Of a stretch of DNA of 64,000 bases, positions 24,317 through 32,889 are shown piece by piece (the first letter of the stretch is position 1; each line of letters begins with the position of its first letter). Under the pieces are notes generated by a model. The model had not been told where the DNA came from. It worked only from the letters and a program-made list of their open reading frames with translations, and made no database searches. The stretch lies in contig NZ_JAOQMX010000020.1 of NCBI RefSeq assembly GCF_025960985.1, positions 1-64,000 of the forward strand, written 5' to 3'. Source of the DNA: Flavobacterium psychraerolatum (GTDB lineage: Bacteria; Bacteroidota; Bacteroidia; Flavobacteriales; Flavobacteriaceae). A program made the translations under genes and the position numbers.

Positions 24317-27169
24317 TTATTTACTCAAGTACATTTTTCTTCTAGAGTACAATTCGTAGAACTGATCGTCTTTTAAGTCATCGATAAACAAGATACTTTC
24401 TCCGGTTGATTTCATCTCTGGCCCTAGTGCTTTGTTTACATTCGGGAATTTGCTGAAAGAGAAAACTGGTTGCTTGATGGCATATCCTTTTAATTGTGGA
24501 TTGAAATCAAAGTCGGTTACTTTATTGTGTCCTAACATTACTTTGGTAGCGTAGTTCACATAAGGCTCACCGTATGCTTTTGCAATAAACGGAACCGTAC
24601 GAGATGCTCTTGGGTTGGCTTCAATGATATAAACTACATCATCTTTTACCGCAAACTGAATGTTGATTAAACCCACAGTTTTTAATCCTAAAGCGATTTT
24701 CTTAGTATGGTCTTTGATTTGTTGCATTACAAATTCCCCTAAGTTAAAAGGAGGCAAAGTAGCGTTACTGTCTCCAGAGTGCACTCCACAAGGCTCGATA
24801 TGCTCCATGATTCCGATGATGTATACGTTTTCACCGTCGCAAATTGCATCAGCTTCTGCTTCGATCGCACCATCAAGGTAGTGGTCTAACAATAATTTAT
24901 TTCCAGGAATGGTTTTTAGCAAGTTTACTACGTGCTCTTCCAATTCTTGTTTGTTGATTACGATTTTCATCCCTTGACCACCTAATACATAAGAAGGACG
25001 AATCAATAATGGAAAGTCTAAAGTATCTGCCAAAGCCGAAGCTTCGTCAGCGGTTTCAGCGATTCCAAATTGTGGGAACGGAATTTCTAACTCAGTCAAC
25101 AAGTCAGAGAAACGTCCTCTGTCTTCGGCTAAATCTAGTGCATCAAAACTAGTTCCGATGATTTTTACTCCGTATTTAGATAATTTTTCAGCTAATTTCA
25201 GTGCCGTTTGACCACCTAATTGCACGATTACACCTTCTGGTTTTTCGTGTTGGATGATGTCGTATATATGCTCCCAGAATACTGGTTCGAAGTATAATTT
25301 ATCAGCTGTATCAAAATCAGTCGAAACCGTTTCTGGGTTACAGTTGATCATGATTGTTTCGTAACCACATTCTTTAGCCGCTAGAACTCCGTGTACACAA
25401 GAGTAATCAAACTCGATACCTTGTCCGATACGGTTTGGTCCAGAACCAAGAACTACGATTTTCTTTTTCTCTTTTACAATACTTTCATTATCTACATAAC
25501 GAGTACCATCTGCTTTTTCAATTTCAGCTTCAAAAGTAGAATAATAGTATGGTGTTTTAGCTTCAAACTCAGCTGCACAGGTATCTACCAATTTAAATAC
25601 ACGGTTGATGTTTTTGTCCATACGAAAAGTATGTACTTCACTTTCTAAACATTTCATCATGTGCGCGATTTGTCTGTCGGCAAAACCTTTTTGTTTCGCT
25701 TCCAACAACAACTCTCTTGGTAAAGTGGCAATTGTATATTTAGTAATTTCTTTTTCAGTAGTATATAGTTCTTCGTATTGTTTTAAGAACCACATATCAA
25801 TTTTAGTAATCTCATGGATACGACTCAACGGAATACCCATTGCGATTGCATCATATATAATGAATACACGATCCCAACTTGCATAAGTTAATTTTTCAAT
25901 TACTTGCTCGTAGTTAGTATTCTCTTTTCCGTCAGCACCTAGACCGTTACGTTTGATTTCTAAGGATTGAGTTGCTTTGTGCAATGCTTCTTGGAACGAA
26001 CGTCCAATTCCCATTACCTCACCTACTGATTTCATCTGAAGTCCAAGAGTTCTGTCTGAACCTTCGAATTTATCAAAATTCCAACGAGGGATTTTCACAA
26101 TCACATAATCCAAAGTCGGTTCGAACAAAGCCGAAGTCGATTTTGTAATTTGGTTTTGCAATTCGTCCAAGTTGTATCCTAAAGCTAGTTTGGTTGCAAT
26201 TTTTGCAATCGGGTAACCTGTCGCTTTAGATGCCAAAGCTGATGAACGAGAGACACGTGGATTGATTTCAATCGCAACGATATCTTCTTTTTCGTCAGGT
26301 GATACAGCGAATTGTACATTACAACCTCCTGCAAAATTACCAATACTACGCATCATTAAGATCGCATAATCACGTAATTTTTGGAAAGTAGTATCTGACA
26401 ATGTCATCGCAGGCGCCACTGTGATCGAATCTCCAGTATGGATTCCCATTGGGTCCATATTTTCAATCGAACAGATGATTACTACGTTGTCATTTTTATC
26501 TCTTAATAACTCTAATTCATATTCTTTCCATCCCATCAAAGCTTTGTCAATCAACACTTCGTGAATTGGAGAAGCCTCCAAACCTTGCGTTAATAAACGG
26601 TCAAAATCTTCTGGTTTGTACACGATAGAAGCTCCTGTACCTCCTAAAGTAAATGAAGGACGGATTACTAATGGGAAACCAAATTCCTGAGCAATTTCTT
26701 TCCCTCTTAAGTAAGAAGTACAAATTTCTGCTGGTGCAGTTGGAACATCGATTCTTTTAAGCAATTGTTTAAACTGCTCTCTGTCTTCGGTAATATTTAT
26801 GGCGTTCACATCAACACCAATCATTTTAACTCCAAAATCATTCCAAATCCCTTTTTCATCCGCTTCCAAACACAAGTTCAAAGCCGTTTGTCCACCCATT
26901 GTAGGTAAAACAGCATCAATTTGTGGGTGCTCTTTAAGGATTTCGATAATTGATTTGGTAGTTAAAGGCTTCAAATAAATATGATCCGCCATAGAAGGAT
27001 CGGTCATAATAGTGGCTGGATTAGAGTTTATCAAGATAACTTCTATTCCTTCCTCACGAATAGATCGTGCAGATTGAGATCCTGCGTAATCAAATTCACA
27101 AGCTTGACCAATTACAATTGGACCTGAACCTATTATTAAAACGGATTTAATCGATGTGTCTTTCGGCAT
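24317..27169 (-). CDS. carB: Carbamoyl-phosphate synthase large subunit, short form
   Basis: A 950-residue protein that makes carbamoyl phosphate from bicarbonate, ammonia and two ATP for pyrimidine and arginine synthesis. Both ATP-grasp halves are present: residues about 1-400 (IGSGPIVIGQACEFDYAGSQ) and about 555-930 (LGSGPNRIGQGIEFDYSCVH), with the oligomerisation domain between. E. coli CarB is about 1,073 residues. Here the protein stops at GPEMKSTGESILFIDDLKDD plus about 15 residues, so the C-terminal MGS allosteric domain is missing. The end is not a frameshift: a stop and a strong terminator follow. No carA lies in the window. Confidence 0.96.
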   Translation of the reverse strand: MPKDTSIKSVLIIGSGPIVIGQACEFDYAGSQSARSIREEGIEVILINSNPATIMTDPSMADHIYLKPLTTKSIIEILKEHPQIDAVLPTMGGQTALNLCLEADEKGIWNDFGVKMIGVDVNAINITEDREQFKQLLKRIDVPTAPAEICTSYLRGKEIAQEFGFPLVIRPSFTLGGTGASIVYKPEDFDRLLTQGLEASPIHEVLIDKALMGWKEYELELLRDKNDNVVIICSIENMDPMGIHTGDSITVAPAMTLSDTTFQKLRDYAILMMRSIGNFAGGCNVQFAVSPDEKEDIVAIEINPRVSRSSALASKATGYPIAKIATKLALGYNLDELQNQITKSTSALFEPTLDYVIVKIPRWNFDKFEGSDRTLGLQMKSVGEVMGIGRSFQEALHKATQSLEIKRNGLGADGKENTNYEQVIEKLTYASWDRVFIIYDAIAMGIPLSRIHEITKIDMWFLKQYEELYTTEKEITKYTIATLPRELLLEAKQKGFADRQIAHMMKCLESEVHTFRMDKNINRVFKLVDTCAAEFEAKTPYYYSTFEAEIEKADGTRYVDNESIVKEKKKIVVLGSGPNRIGQGIEFDYSCVHGVLAAKECGYETIMINCNPETVSTDFDTADKLYFEPVFWEHIYDIIQHEKPEGVIVQLGGQTALKLAEKLSKYGVKIIGTSFDALDLAEDRGRFSDLLTELEIPFPQFGIAETADEASALADTLDFPLLIRPSYVLGGQGMKIVINKQELEEHVVNLLKTIPGNKLLLDHYLDGAIEAEADAICDGENVYIIGIMEHIEPCGVHSGDSNATLPPFNLGEFVMQQIKDHTKKIALGLKTVGLINIQFAVKDDVVYIIEANPRASRTVPFIAKAYGEPYVNYATKVMLGHNKVTDFDFNPQLKGYAIKQPVFSFSKFPNVNKALGPEMKSTGESILFIDDLKDDQFYELYSRRKMYLSK

Positions 27170-27260
27170 TTTTATATAATTAAAGGTGTGATATTATAAA
27201 TATTTCTCAGCTAAAGGCTTAAAGATAAACATGTTCTTCAAGTTTTACCCGACTAGGTAT

Positions 27261-27294
27261 AAAAAAAGGCGATACTAAAAAAAGTAACGCCTTA
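27261..27294 (-). terminator. Terminator behind rpmH
   Basis: AAGGCGATACT pairs with AGTAACGCCTT (one mismatch) with an A-rich left flank, so it works for the minus-strand rpmH. It separates rpmH from carB. Confidence 0.8.
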
Positions 27295-27312
27295 TTTATG
27301 TTATTTAAAACA

Positions 27313-27474
27313 TTATTTTTTGTGTCTTGGGTCACAAGAAACAGTCAATTTATGTCTTCCTTTAGCTCTTCTTCTAGCAAGAACTTTTCTTCCATTCGCA
27401 GAAGCCATTCTGTCCATAAATCCGTGCTTATTTCTTCTTTTTCTTTTCGATGGTTGAAACGTTCTTTTGCTCAT
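27313..27474 (-). CDS. rpmH: Ribosomal protein L34
   Basis: A 53-residue basic protein reading [19 protein letters not shown] and continuing with [20 protein letters not shown], the universal L34 signature, plus a short C-terminal extension ending CDPRHKK. It is a structural component of the large ribosomal subunit. Start ATG is at 27472-27474 and stop TAA at 27313-27315. It stands between its own terminator and a divergently transcribed TPR gene. A longer plus-strand frame over it is a shadow. Confidence 0.97.
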   Translation of the reverse strand: MSKRTFQPSKRKRRNKHGFMDRMASANGRKVLARRRAKGRHKLTVSCDPRHKK

Positions 27475-27745
27475 TGCTTTGTATCTTTAAATCTTATTTA
27501 TATGTCTTATTGTTCTTTTGAAACCGAGTGCAAATATACAAAGTCTTTTTTTTCTACCAAGCGCTTTTTTAAAAATATTTCAATAAAGTTACAACTAGAC
27601 TATTTTACAGCCTAAAATAAGTCACAAAATACCGCTATAGAAGTCTCATATTTATCAAAAACCAACCGAAAACGCTCCAAACTCCCTCATAATCAATCCA
27701 TATACAGATTTGCCTTTTGTTTACCTACTATACTACTGATTTTAC

Positions 27746-27753
27746 TATCTTTG
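27746..27753 (+). promoter_or_regulatory. -7 box of the TPR gene
   Basis: TATCTTTG, a perfect TAnnTTTG match, 23 bases before the ATG at 27777. It argues against the in-frame start at 27717. Confidence 0.65.
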
Positions 27754-27776
27754 TGAACTTAAAAATAAAAAAACTT

Positions 27777-28292
27777 ATGTTTCACAAAAATATCAAACTA
27801 ATCTTAGCTGGATTAATACTAATTGCAAGCGTTTGGCAATTTACAGAACACAATATTGGTAACGGAATCTTCTTAATTCTACTTACTATAATCCCAATTT
27901 TCTTTTACTTCAAAAACGAATTCATCTTATTGGCTTTCCTTAAACTTAGAAAACAAGATTTCCAAGGTGCTACCAAAATGCTAGCCTTCATCAAAAACCC
28001 AGAAGGTGCTTTGGTTCAAAAACAACAAGGATACTTCAATTACCTACATGGGATCATGTTGTCACAAACCAACTTGACGCAAGCCGAAAAATATTTCAAA
28101 AAAGCAATCGAACTAGGATTATCAATGGACATGGATTTGGCCGTAGCCAAACTAAACCTTGCCGGTGTAGCCATGACCCGCAGACGTAAACTTGAAGCTA
28201 CCAACCTATTGACCGAAGCAAAAAAACTTGACAAACAAGGCATGCTAAAAGATCAAATCAAAATGATGAAAGATCAAATGAAAAAAATGTAA
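27777..28292 (+). CDS. Membrane-anchored TPR protein
   Basis: A 171-residue protein with two N-terminal membrane helices (about 5-22 and 26-44) and a soluble tail with tetratricopeptide-like repeats (YFNYLHGIMLSQTNLTQAEKYF, then AVAKLNLAGVAMTRRRKLEA). TPR tails bind partner proteins; no partner can be read here. The ATG at 27777 is chosen because a -7 box lies 23 bases upstream and an earlier start would precede it. A perfect terminator follows. Confidence 0.75.
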   Translation: MFHKNIKLILAGLILIASVWQFTEHNIGNGIFLILLTIIPIFFYFKNEFILLAFLKLRKQDFQGATKMLAFIKNPEGALVQKQQGYFNYLHGIMLSQTNLTQAEKYFKKAIELGLSMDMDLAVAKLNLAGVAMTRRRKLEATNLLTEAKKLDKQGMLKDQIKMMKDQMKKM

Positions 28293-28314
28293 GCACCACT
28301 CCTTATATATACCA

Positions 28315-28345
28315 AACCACTTAGCGCAATCTAAGTGGTTTTTTT
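28315..28345 (+). terminator. Terminator of the TPR gene
   Basis: AACCACTTAG pairs perfectly with CTAAGTGGTT around CGCAAT, followed by a run of T. Confidence 0.9.
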
Positions 28346-28377
28346 ATGGGGTGTTGGGAGGTGAAAATGATAAGTAT

Positions 28378-28499
28378 TTGGGCGTGCCATCACCATACAA
28401 AGGGGCTAAATATTGTTTGCGCATACAAAGCCCCTTTCTATAGTGCTGTCAGGCTTTCGGCGCTACTACGGTAGCTTGCCTCTATCCTTCACGCAAACG
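28378..28499. repeat. Dispersed repeat R1, copy B
   Basis: Begins TTGGGCGTGCC and ends CTCTATCCTTCACGCAAACG, like copy A at 3892-4002, with the middle diverged and its own hairpin (AAGGGGCT with AGCCCCTT). It lies 180 bases upstream of the nuclease gene. Confidence 0.65.
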
Positions 28500-28681
28500 C
28501 TGATAGTTTGATGATTTTGGTTCAAATTACTATTATTGGAATAATTTGTAAGAATAATTTAATATATTTACTTAAACAAATAGGTATAACCGTTGACATA
28601 TATATCTAGACAAATTTAGATGGCTTTGTATTATTTTGTCATACATAGTATACTAGTTACACCCAATAACCGAAAATAAGA

Positions 28682-29476
28682 ATGGCGACAAGAAAATATT
28701 TTGAAAAAGAGATTATAAAAAGATGTCAGAATCCAAAAGTTAACACGAATGGCTATTTATTAGATAATTCTCAAAATTTACTTGAAGGAGTTGATATTGA
28801 TTTATTTCAAGACGATTTAATGAGTGGTAGTGGAAATGAATTAAAGAGTAAATTCAATGCAGTCTTTTCTTCTTCTGCACTTGCAGTTAATAATTTTTCT
28901 ATTGTAAAAAAACATCTTTCACAGTTTAATTGTTTTAATTATTCAAATTTTAATGAAGCAAAATTTGAACGTCAATTTAGAACAGGATTAGAAGGGACGC
29001 CACCAAATCTGGATTTTACAATTGAAAACAAAGATGTTATAATAGCATTTGAATCCAAATATCTTGAAACAACAGAAAAAAAGGAAGTGAAATTTGTAGA
29101 TTCATATTCTAAAAAGAAATTGGATTATCTTGATGATATGTGGTTTGATTTAATCAAAAAATATAAAAATTTAAAGTTATATCTTGATGTAGCTCAATTA
29201 ATTAAACACTCAATTGGTTTAATTAATCATAAAAGACAAAACACTCATCAGAAAACAATTCTTGTTTATTTATATTGGACTCCGGAAAACCACAATGATT
29301 ACCCTAATTTTATACAACATAATAAGGAACTTGTTGAATTTGAAAAAGACATCAAAAAAAGCAAAGATTTAGAATTTATAAGTCTAACATATAATGAATT
29401 CTGGGAAATATACGATGATTCTTATTTCGATGAACATTTTAAAAAAATGCGAAATAGATATAAAATTAGAATATAA
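28682..29476 (+). CDS. Orphan PD-(D/E)XK nuclease, PGN_0703-like putative restriction endonuclease
   Basis: A 264-residue protein. The stretch GTPPNLDFTIENKDVIIAFE followed by SKYLE (about residues 103-128) has the D-x(n)-E-x-K arrangement of a PD-(D/E)XK nuclease core: Asp in PNLD, Glu in AFES and Lys in ESK. The surrounding pattern is what I recall for the PGN_0703 family of putative restriction enzymes. No methyltransferase or specificity gene is adjacent, so if it restricts DNA it does so alone or on modified DNA. It is AT-rich and bracketed by two copies of repeat R1 (28378-28499 and 29493-29538), which suggests acquisition. Confidence 0.7.
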   Translation: MATRKYFEKEIIKRCQNPKVNTNGYLLDNSQNLLEGVDIDLFQDDLMSGSGNELKSKFNAVFSSSALAVNNFSIVKKHLSQFNCFNYSNFNEAKFERQFRTGLEGTPPNLDFTIENKDVIIAFESKYLETTEKKEVKFVDSYSKKKLDYLDDMWFDLIKKYKNLKLYLDVAQLIKHSIGLINHKRQNTHQKTILVYLYWTPENHNDYPNFIQHNKELVEFEKDIKKSKDLEFISLTYNEFWEIYDDSYFDEHFKKMRNRYKIRI

Positions 29477-29492
29477 ATTAAATAGGTACACC

Positions 29493-29538
29493 ACCGCTAC
29501 ACTTGTTTGCGGGCTTTCCATTTCTATCCCTCACCCAA
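29493..29538. repeat. Dispersed repeat R1, truncated copy C
   Basis: ACCGCTACACTTGTTTG and GGGCTTTCCATTTCTATCCC repeat the right part of copy A nearly base for base. It starts 17 bases behind the nuclease stop. Confidence 0.75.
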
Positions 29539-29739
29539 AACTCCCCAAAATACACTTTCATTTTAGTACAAAAAGTTTGCAACATATAAAAATATTAGTT
29601 TTATATTTGAAAGAAATACGCTATGCAGAATCGAGTACCCACCCGATACTACGTGTACAGTGGTTGCTTTGTTGCGACTCTATGCTAGTTGTCAATAAGT
29701 CTAACCAAAATTAATTAAAAACACTTTAAAAATAAAAAA

Positions 29740-30582
29740 ATGAAGCTAATTTTTAAATTATTATTTACATTTTCTTTTATGATTTGCTCGGCAAATGAGA
29801 ATCCAAAATTACAAGACTATAGAAAATATATTCTCACTTTAAATCAAAGTAAATATTATTCAACATCAATTGCGGCAAATAAATATAGAGAACTTTTTAA
29901 TAATGAAAGGATTACCATAAAGGATAGTGCTTTTGTAATATTTGAAATTTTTTATGACAACGTACAAACTAAAGTAAATGAATTACACTCAATTGACGAA
30001 ACTGATTATTTTACTTTTATTTCGCCTGATAATAATCAAAAAATTCCTGACTTAATTTTAAATTACAAAAATAATTTAATAGAAAATGGTTTCGACATAG
30101 CAATAAGCGAAGGAGGTACTTGGATTAAAAAAGACAGAAATTTTATTTCAAAAAACTTCTATGATTTTATTTCACCTGAAATGAAAGAATACTGTACATT
30201 TCTTAATATAGTTGAAAAAGAAGAGACGTTAGATGATGGTGCTTTAACAATTACACCTACAAGATTAGCAGAAAGAATTATTTGGCTTGAAAACTTTAAT
30301 AATTCTAATCCAACTTTCATATCAATTAATAATGTAAATGAGTATTACAGGAGATTTCTTTACTTTCTACTTAAGGGTTCGGATAATACTGATATATTAG
30401 ATATGAAAGATATTATTAACCAAAATTTCTCTGATGCATATGATTTTATCACTCTTGAAAATTCAAAATCTAAAACATCAAATTATGTTTTACCTTTTTA
30501 TCAATTTTTAAAAAATAAACAAAAAACTGAAGCAGATTACCTCATAGAAAAATATAATAGGGAAGGAATTATTGAACGTTAA
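29740..30582 (+). CDS. Secreted or periplasmic protein of unknown function
   Basis: A 280-residue protein with a signal peptide (MKLIFKLLFTFSFMICSAN, cleavage near residue 18-19; a Cys at 17 makes a lipoprotein possible but the box is not ideal). The mature part is helical and rich in Asn, Lys, Asp and Tyr. I see no known motif. Its base composition is as AT-rich as the neighbouring accessory genes. It stands 260 bases behind the nuclease gene and about 100 before the next secreted protein, in the same orientation. Confidence 0.6.
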   Translation: MKLIFKLLFTFSFMICSANENPKLQDYRKYILTLNQSKYYSTSIAANKYRELFNNERITIKDSAFVIFEIFYDNVQTKVNELHSIDETDYFTFISPDNNQKIPDLILNYKNNLIENGFDIAISEGGTWIKKDRNFISKNFYDFISPEMKEYCTFLNIVEKEETLDDGALTITPTRLAERIIWLENFNNSNPTFISINNVNEYYRRFLYFLLKGSDNTDILDMKDIINQNFSDAYDFITLENSKSKTSNYVLPFYQFLKNKQKTEADYLIEKYNREGIIER

Positions 30583-30687
30583 AAAAAGATAAACTACCAA
30601 TCAAGACCCAAATCAAATTGAAAATAAATCGAATTTGTTCACAATATCAGTTTAAAAATTAACAAAGGAATGTCTAAATAAAACAAT

Positions 30688-31101
30688 ATGTTAAAAAGAA
30701 TATTAATTTTCGGTTTATTATTATCATTACAATTTAGCTATTCACAAATAAATCTATTATCATTTTCAAAACAAGATTTTGTTTATGACAATACAACAAA
30801 GAATTTAAAATCACAATCTGATGTGAAAAAAATTTTAAGATCCTTCTCTTTCATCCTAAAAGACCCAAAATCAATAACTATCAGTGAAATACTTTCTTCA
30901 CAAACAATCTCAAAAAGATATGATGTTATATCAATTGAAGATGATAAAGTTAATGATTTGATAAACTTCATAATTAAAGATGAGAAAAAAATAGAATATA
31001 CTTTAATGTTATCAATAAAAAAAAATCAAATAGTATTAGTTTATCTAGAAAATAACGAAACCTTTGTCGCAGATTACAGGTTAATAAGTACAAAAAATTA
31101 A
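30688..31101 (+). CDS. Small secreted protein of unknown function
   Basis: A 137-residue protein with a clear signal peptide (MLKRILIFGLLLSLQFSYSQ, cleavage after about residue 20). The mature 117 residues alternate short strands and helices (DVKKILRSFSFILKDPKSIT, then IEYTLMLSIKKNQIVLVYLE) without a family motif I know. It is in the same orientation as, and 105 bases behind, another secreted unknown, so the pair may be co-transcribed. Confidence 0.55.
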   Translation: MLKRILIFGLLLSLQFSYSQINLLSFSKQDFVYDNTTKNLKSQSDVKKILRSFSFILKDPKSITISEILSSQTISKRYDVISIEDDKVNDLINFIIKDEKKIEYTLMLSIKKNQIVLVYLENNETFVADYRLISTKN

Positions 31102-31118
31102 TAATTATAATAACTAAA

Positions 31119-31220
31119 ATGGAAAAACAACATTGGGTAGAAATTTATAACCCCTGCTCCGCAAAGTGTAGCTGCTGCGCGAATACCTCTGACTTCGCAC
31201 CCACAATAATGAGCAAATAA
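31119..31220 (+). CDS. Possible 33-residue Cys-rich peptide, or repeat-derived frame
   Basis: MEKQHWVEIYNPCSAKCSCC and so on to IMSK, stop at 31218-31220, with four Cys in eight residues. A terminator follows after one base, as for a real transcript end. However, the Cys-coding part (CTCCGCAAAGTGTAGCTGC) is G+C-richer than its surroundings and looks like an intergenic repeat, so the frame may be accidental. Confidence 0.2.
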   Translation: MEKQHWVEIYNPCSAKCSCCANTSDFAPTIMSK

Positions 31221-31221
31221 T

Positions 31222-31252
31222 AAGTACAGTCACAAAAGGCTGTACTTTTTTT
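31222..31252 (+). terminator. Terminator
   Basis: AAGTACAG pairs with CTGTACTT over a 10-nt loop, followed by TTTTT. Confidence 0.8.
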
Positions 31253-31419
31253 GTGCTTTTTTTGACAGAAAATTGATATATTGCAATAACAAATCGGACT
31301 GGGTACGAAGTTGGGAGAATGCACACAGAGAAGCTTTAATGCGGAACAATTATATTTTATAGAATTTCATTCCCATACTATTTTTCAATAAGGATTAAAC
31401 ATAATTAACTGAACATAAA

Positions 31420-32061
31420 ATGGATATATATTACAGAGTTGAATCCCGCTTCTGGCGACGAAAAATTGGGAATAAACTTGACAATTGGATAACTGGTATT
31501 GATAATTCAGATGCTTATGTAGATACAAATCAAGAGTTTCGTCATGCATCACCTATTGAAGCCCGTAAAGCTGCTTTCGATCATTATCAAAGTATTATTG
31601 ATGTGCTTTATGAAGGTTTAAATAAAAAATATACCCATGATTATCAGGCTCGAATAGATTTACAATATTTCTTGGATTCCGGAAATTCTGTTGAGTTAGG
31701 AAATGAGAATAAATTTAAAATATCCGATGATTTCTTAAATGCAATAGAGGTCTATATGATTGTAGAAAAACCATTTGAAGACAAAAAGCTTAAAGCAAAT
31801 GGTACACACTGCATTCATGGCATTCGATATGTGGATTATAGTGACAGACTTGATAGCGATTTAATAGAAAATCTGAAAAATTTATTTTTAGAGCGTCAGT
31901 ATTACGAAGATTATAACTATCCTACTGGAAAAGAAAAAGTATTAAAGCATTTTGACCCAATTGGTGGTACTGCTGAATTTTATTTGCAGACTCCTTATGA
32001 TTGGGACAACTTAATGACTGATTTTGAAGGTCAAGAACTGATGAAAAACAACAACTTGTAA
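31420..32061 (+). CDS. Cytoplasmic protein of unknown function
   Basis: A 213-residue protein without signal peptide or membrane helix. It begins MDIYYRVESRFWRRKIG and contains EFRHASPIEARKAAFDHYQS, which reads as a helical packing segment. Then comes an aromatic-rich middle with HCIHGIRYVDY and a C-terminus with GGTAEFYLQTPYDWD. I do not recognise the family. Coding character is good (no rare composition, long frame, ATG start). Neighbours are unrelated accessory genes, so context does not help. Confidence 0.55.
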   Translation: MDIYYRVESRFWRRKIGNKLDNWITGIDNSDAYVDTNQEFRHASPIEARKAAFDHYQSIIDVLYEGLNKKYTHDYQARIDLQYFLDSGNSVELGNENKFKISDDFLNAIEVYMIVEKPFEDKKLKANGTHCIHGIRYVDYSDRLDSDLIENLKNLFLERQYYEDYNYPTGKEKVLKHFDPIGGTAEFYLQTPYDWDNLMTDFEGQELMKNNNL

Positions 32062-32257
32062 CATATTGGAGTCCAATTTTTTATTCGAGTATTCTGCCAC
32101 ACATTAAGTTCAGCGTACCCAGATCTCCCAAACATACAGACAATCGGTTAGCGCAGTCCCGACGCTTATGGTTATCTGCGCCCTCAATCAACACCCACAT
32201 CATAAAAACTCTGAGATAAATTGATTAAATTTGGGCATTCAACTAACAAATCAAACT

Positions 32258-32539
32258 ATGCTCGATAAGGACTTTGTCACCTCTCAAATAAAAAAGAATA
32301 TTAAACTTTTCAACCCATTAGATTTTTGTAATAATGGCGGTTGGGCTAATTTTGATGAACTAGAGATTGTTATCTTGAGTGATGTAGAAAATACAAATGG
32401 TAATCACGTAAAAGTATCTATACTTTACAGCTGTGACTATCCTGCTTCATGTTCCTGTTTTGAAGGAAACTCAAAACCAGATTCGTTACACAAAGAACTA
32501 TTTATTGGCAATGATGGATCTTTTGAGGTCTTGAGTTAA
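32258..32539 (+). CDS. Small protein of unknown function
   Basis: A 93-residue protein, MLDKDFVTSQIKKNIKLFNP onward, with an acidic core and a Cys-rich middle (YSCDYPASCSCF). The open frame extends upstream to a TTG at 32231, but the ATG at 32258 is the normal choice. No signal peptide or known motif. It lies between dispersed repeats in the accessory stretch and could be the remains of a larger immunity-type protein; that is only a guess. Confidence 0.4.
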   Translation: MLDKDFVTSQIKKNIKLFNPLDFCNNGGWANFDELEIVILSDVENTNGNHVKVSILYSCDYPASCSCFEGNSKPDSLHKELFIGNDGSFEVLS

Positions 32540-32889
32540 ATCACATAACGCTGATGCAACTGTCTCATTGGTAAATTCATTATAACTACTTACCTGTTAA
32601 TTTCATAATATACGATTTGATAAAGCAAGATGTAGTCTAGCAAACGTGATTACTACTCTTCGGTCACAATGACTTTGTAGGGCTGGTTTACGTATATGAC
32701 TTAGATAAAATCAACATATTATAGGGTTCAAAACGTTGTGAATCTCTGTGTTCCTTTGTATGTCTTTGCGTAACAACACAAAAATTGTTATTCAACAGAG
32801 AAATCTCACTAATACTAAGAATCATTATGAGTTTTATATTCGGTTTATATTTAGTAAATTAGTAGCTAAAGTATTAAATCAATCAAACA
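32540..32889. other. Intergenic with dispersed-repeat fragments
   Basis: No gene. Segments at about 32627-32680 and 32740-32775 recur in the same order behind the next gene (about 33880-33930 and 33974-33998). Confidence 0.5.

Larger units (their letters stand above)
28293..28681. other. Intergenic: terminator plus repeat R1
   Basis: Holds the TPR gene terminator (28315-28345), R1 copy B (28378-28499) and about 180 AT-rich bases before the nuclease gene. Those include TTGACATATATAT near 28593 and a weak ATCTA-N8-TAGAT palindrome at 28604-28621. No gene. Confidence 0.6.
31102..31419. other. Intergenic with tiny Cys-rich frame and terminator
   Basis: Holds a 33-codon frame (31119-31220) and a terminator (31222-31252). 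The rest is AT-rich without coding signs. Confidence 0.5.

Noticed and set aside
27298..27615. Plus-strand 105-codon frame over rpmH
   Set aside because: It is the complement of the L34 gene; the minus-strand translation is an unmistakable L34.
28604..28621. ATCTA-N8-TAGAT as a control-protein site for the nuclease gene
   Set aside because: The arms are only five bases in AT-rich DNA and there is no controller gene nearby; chance is likely.
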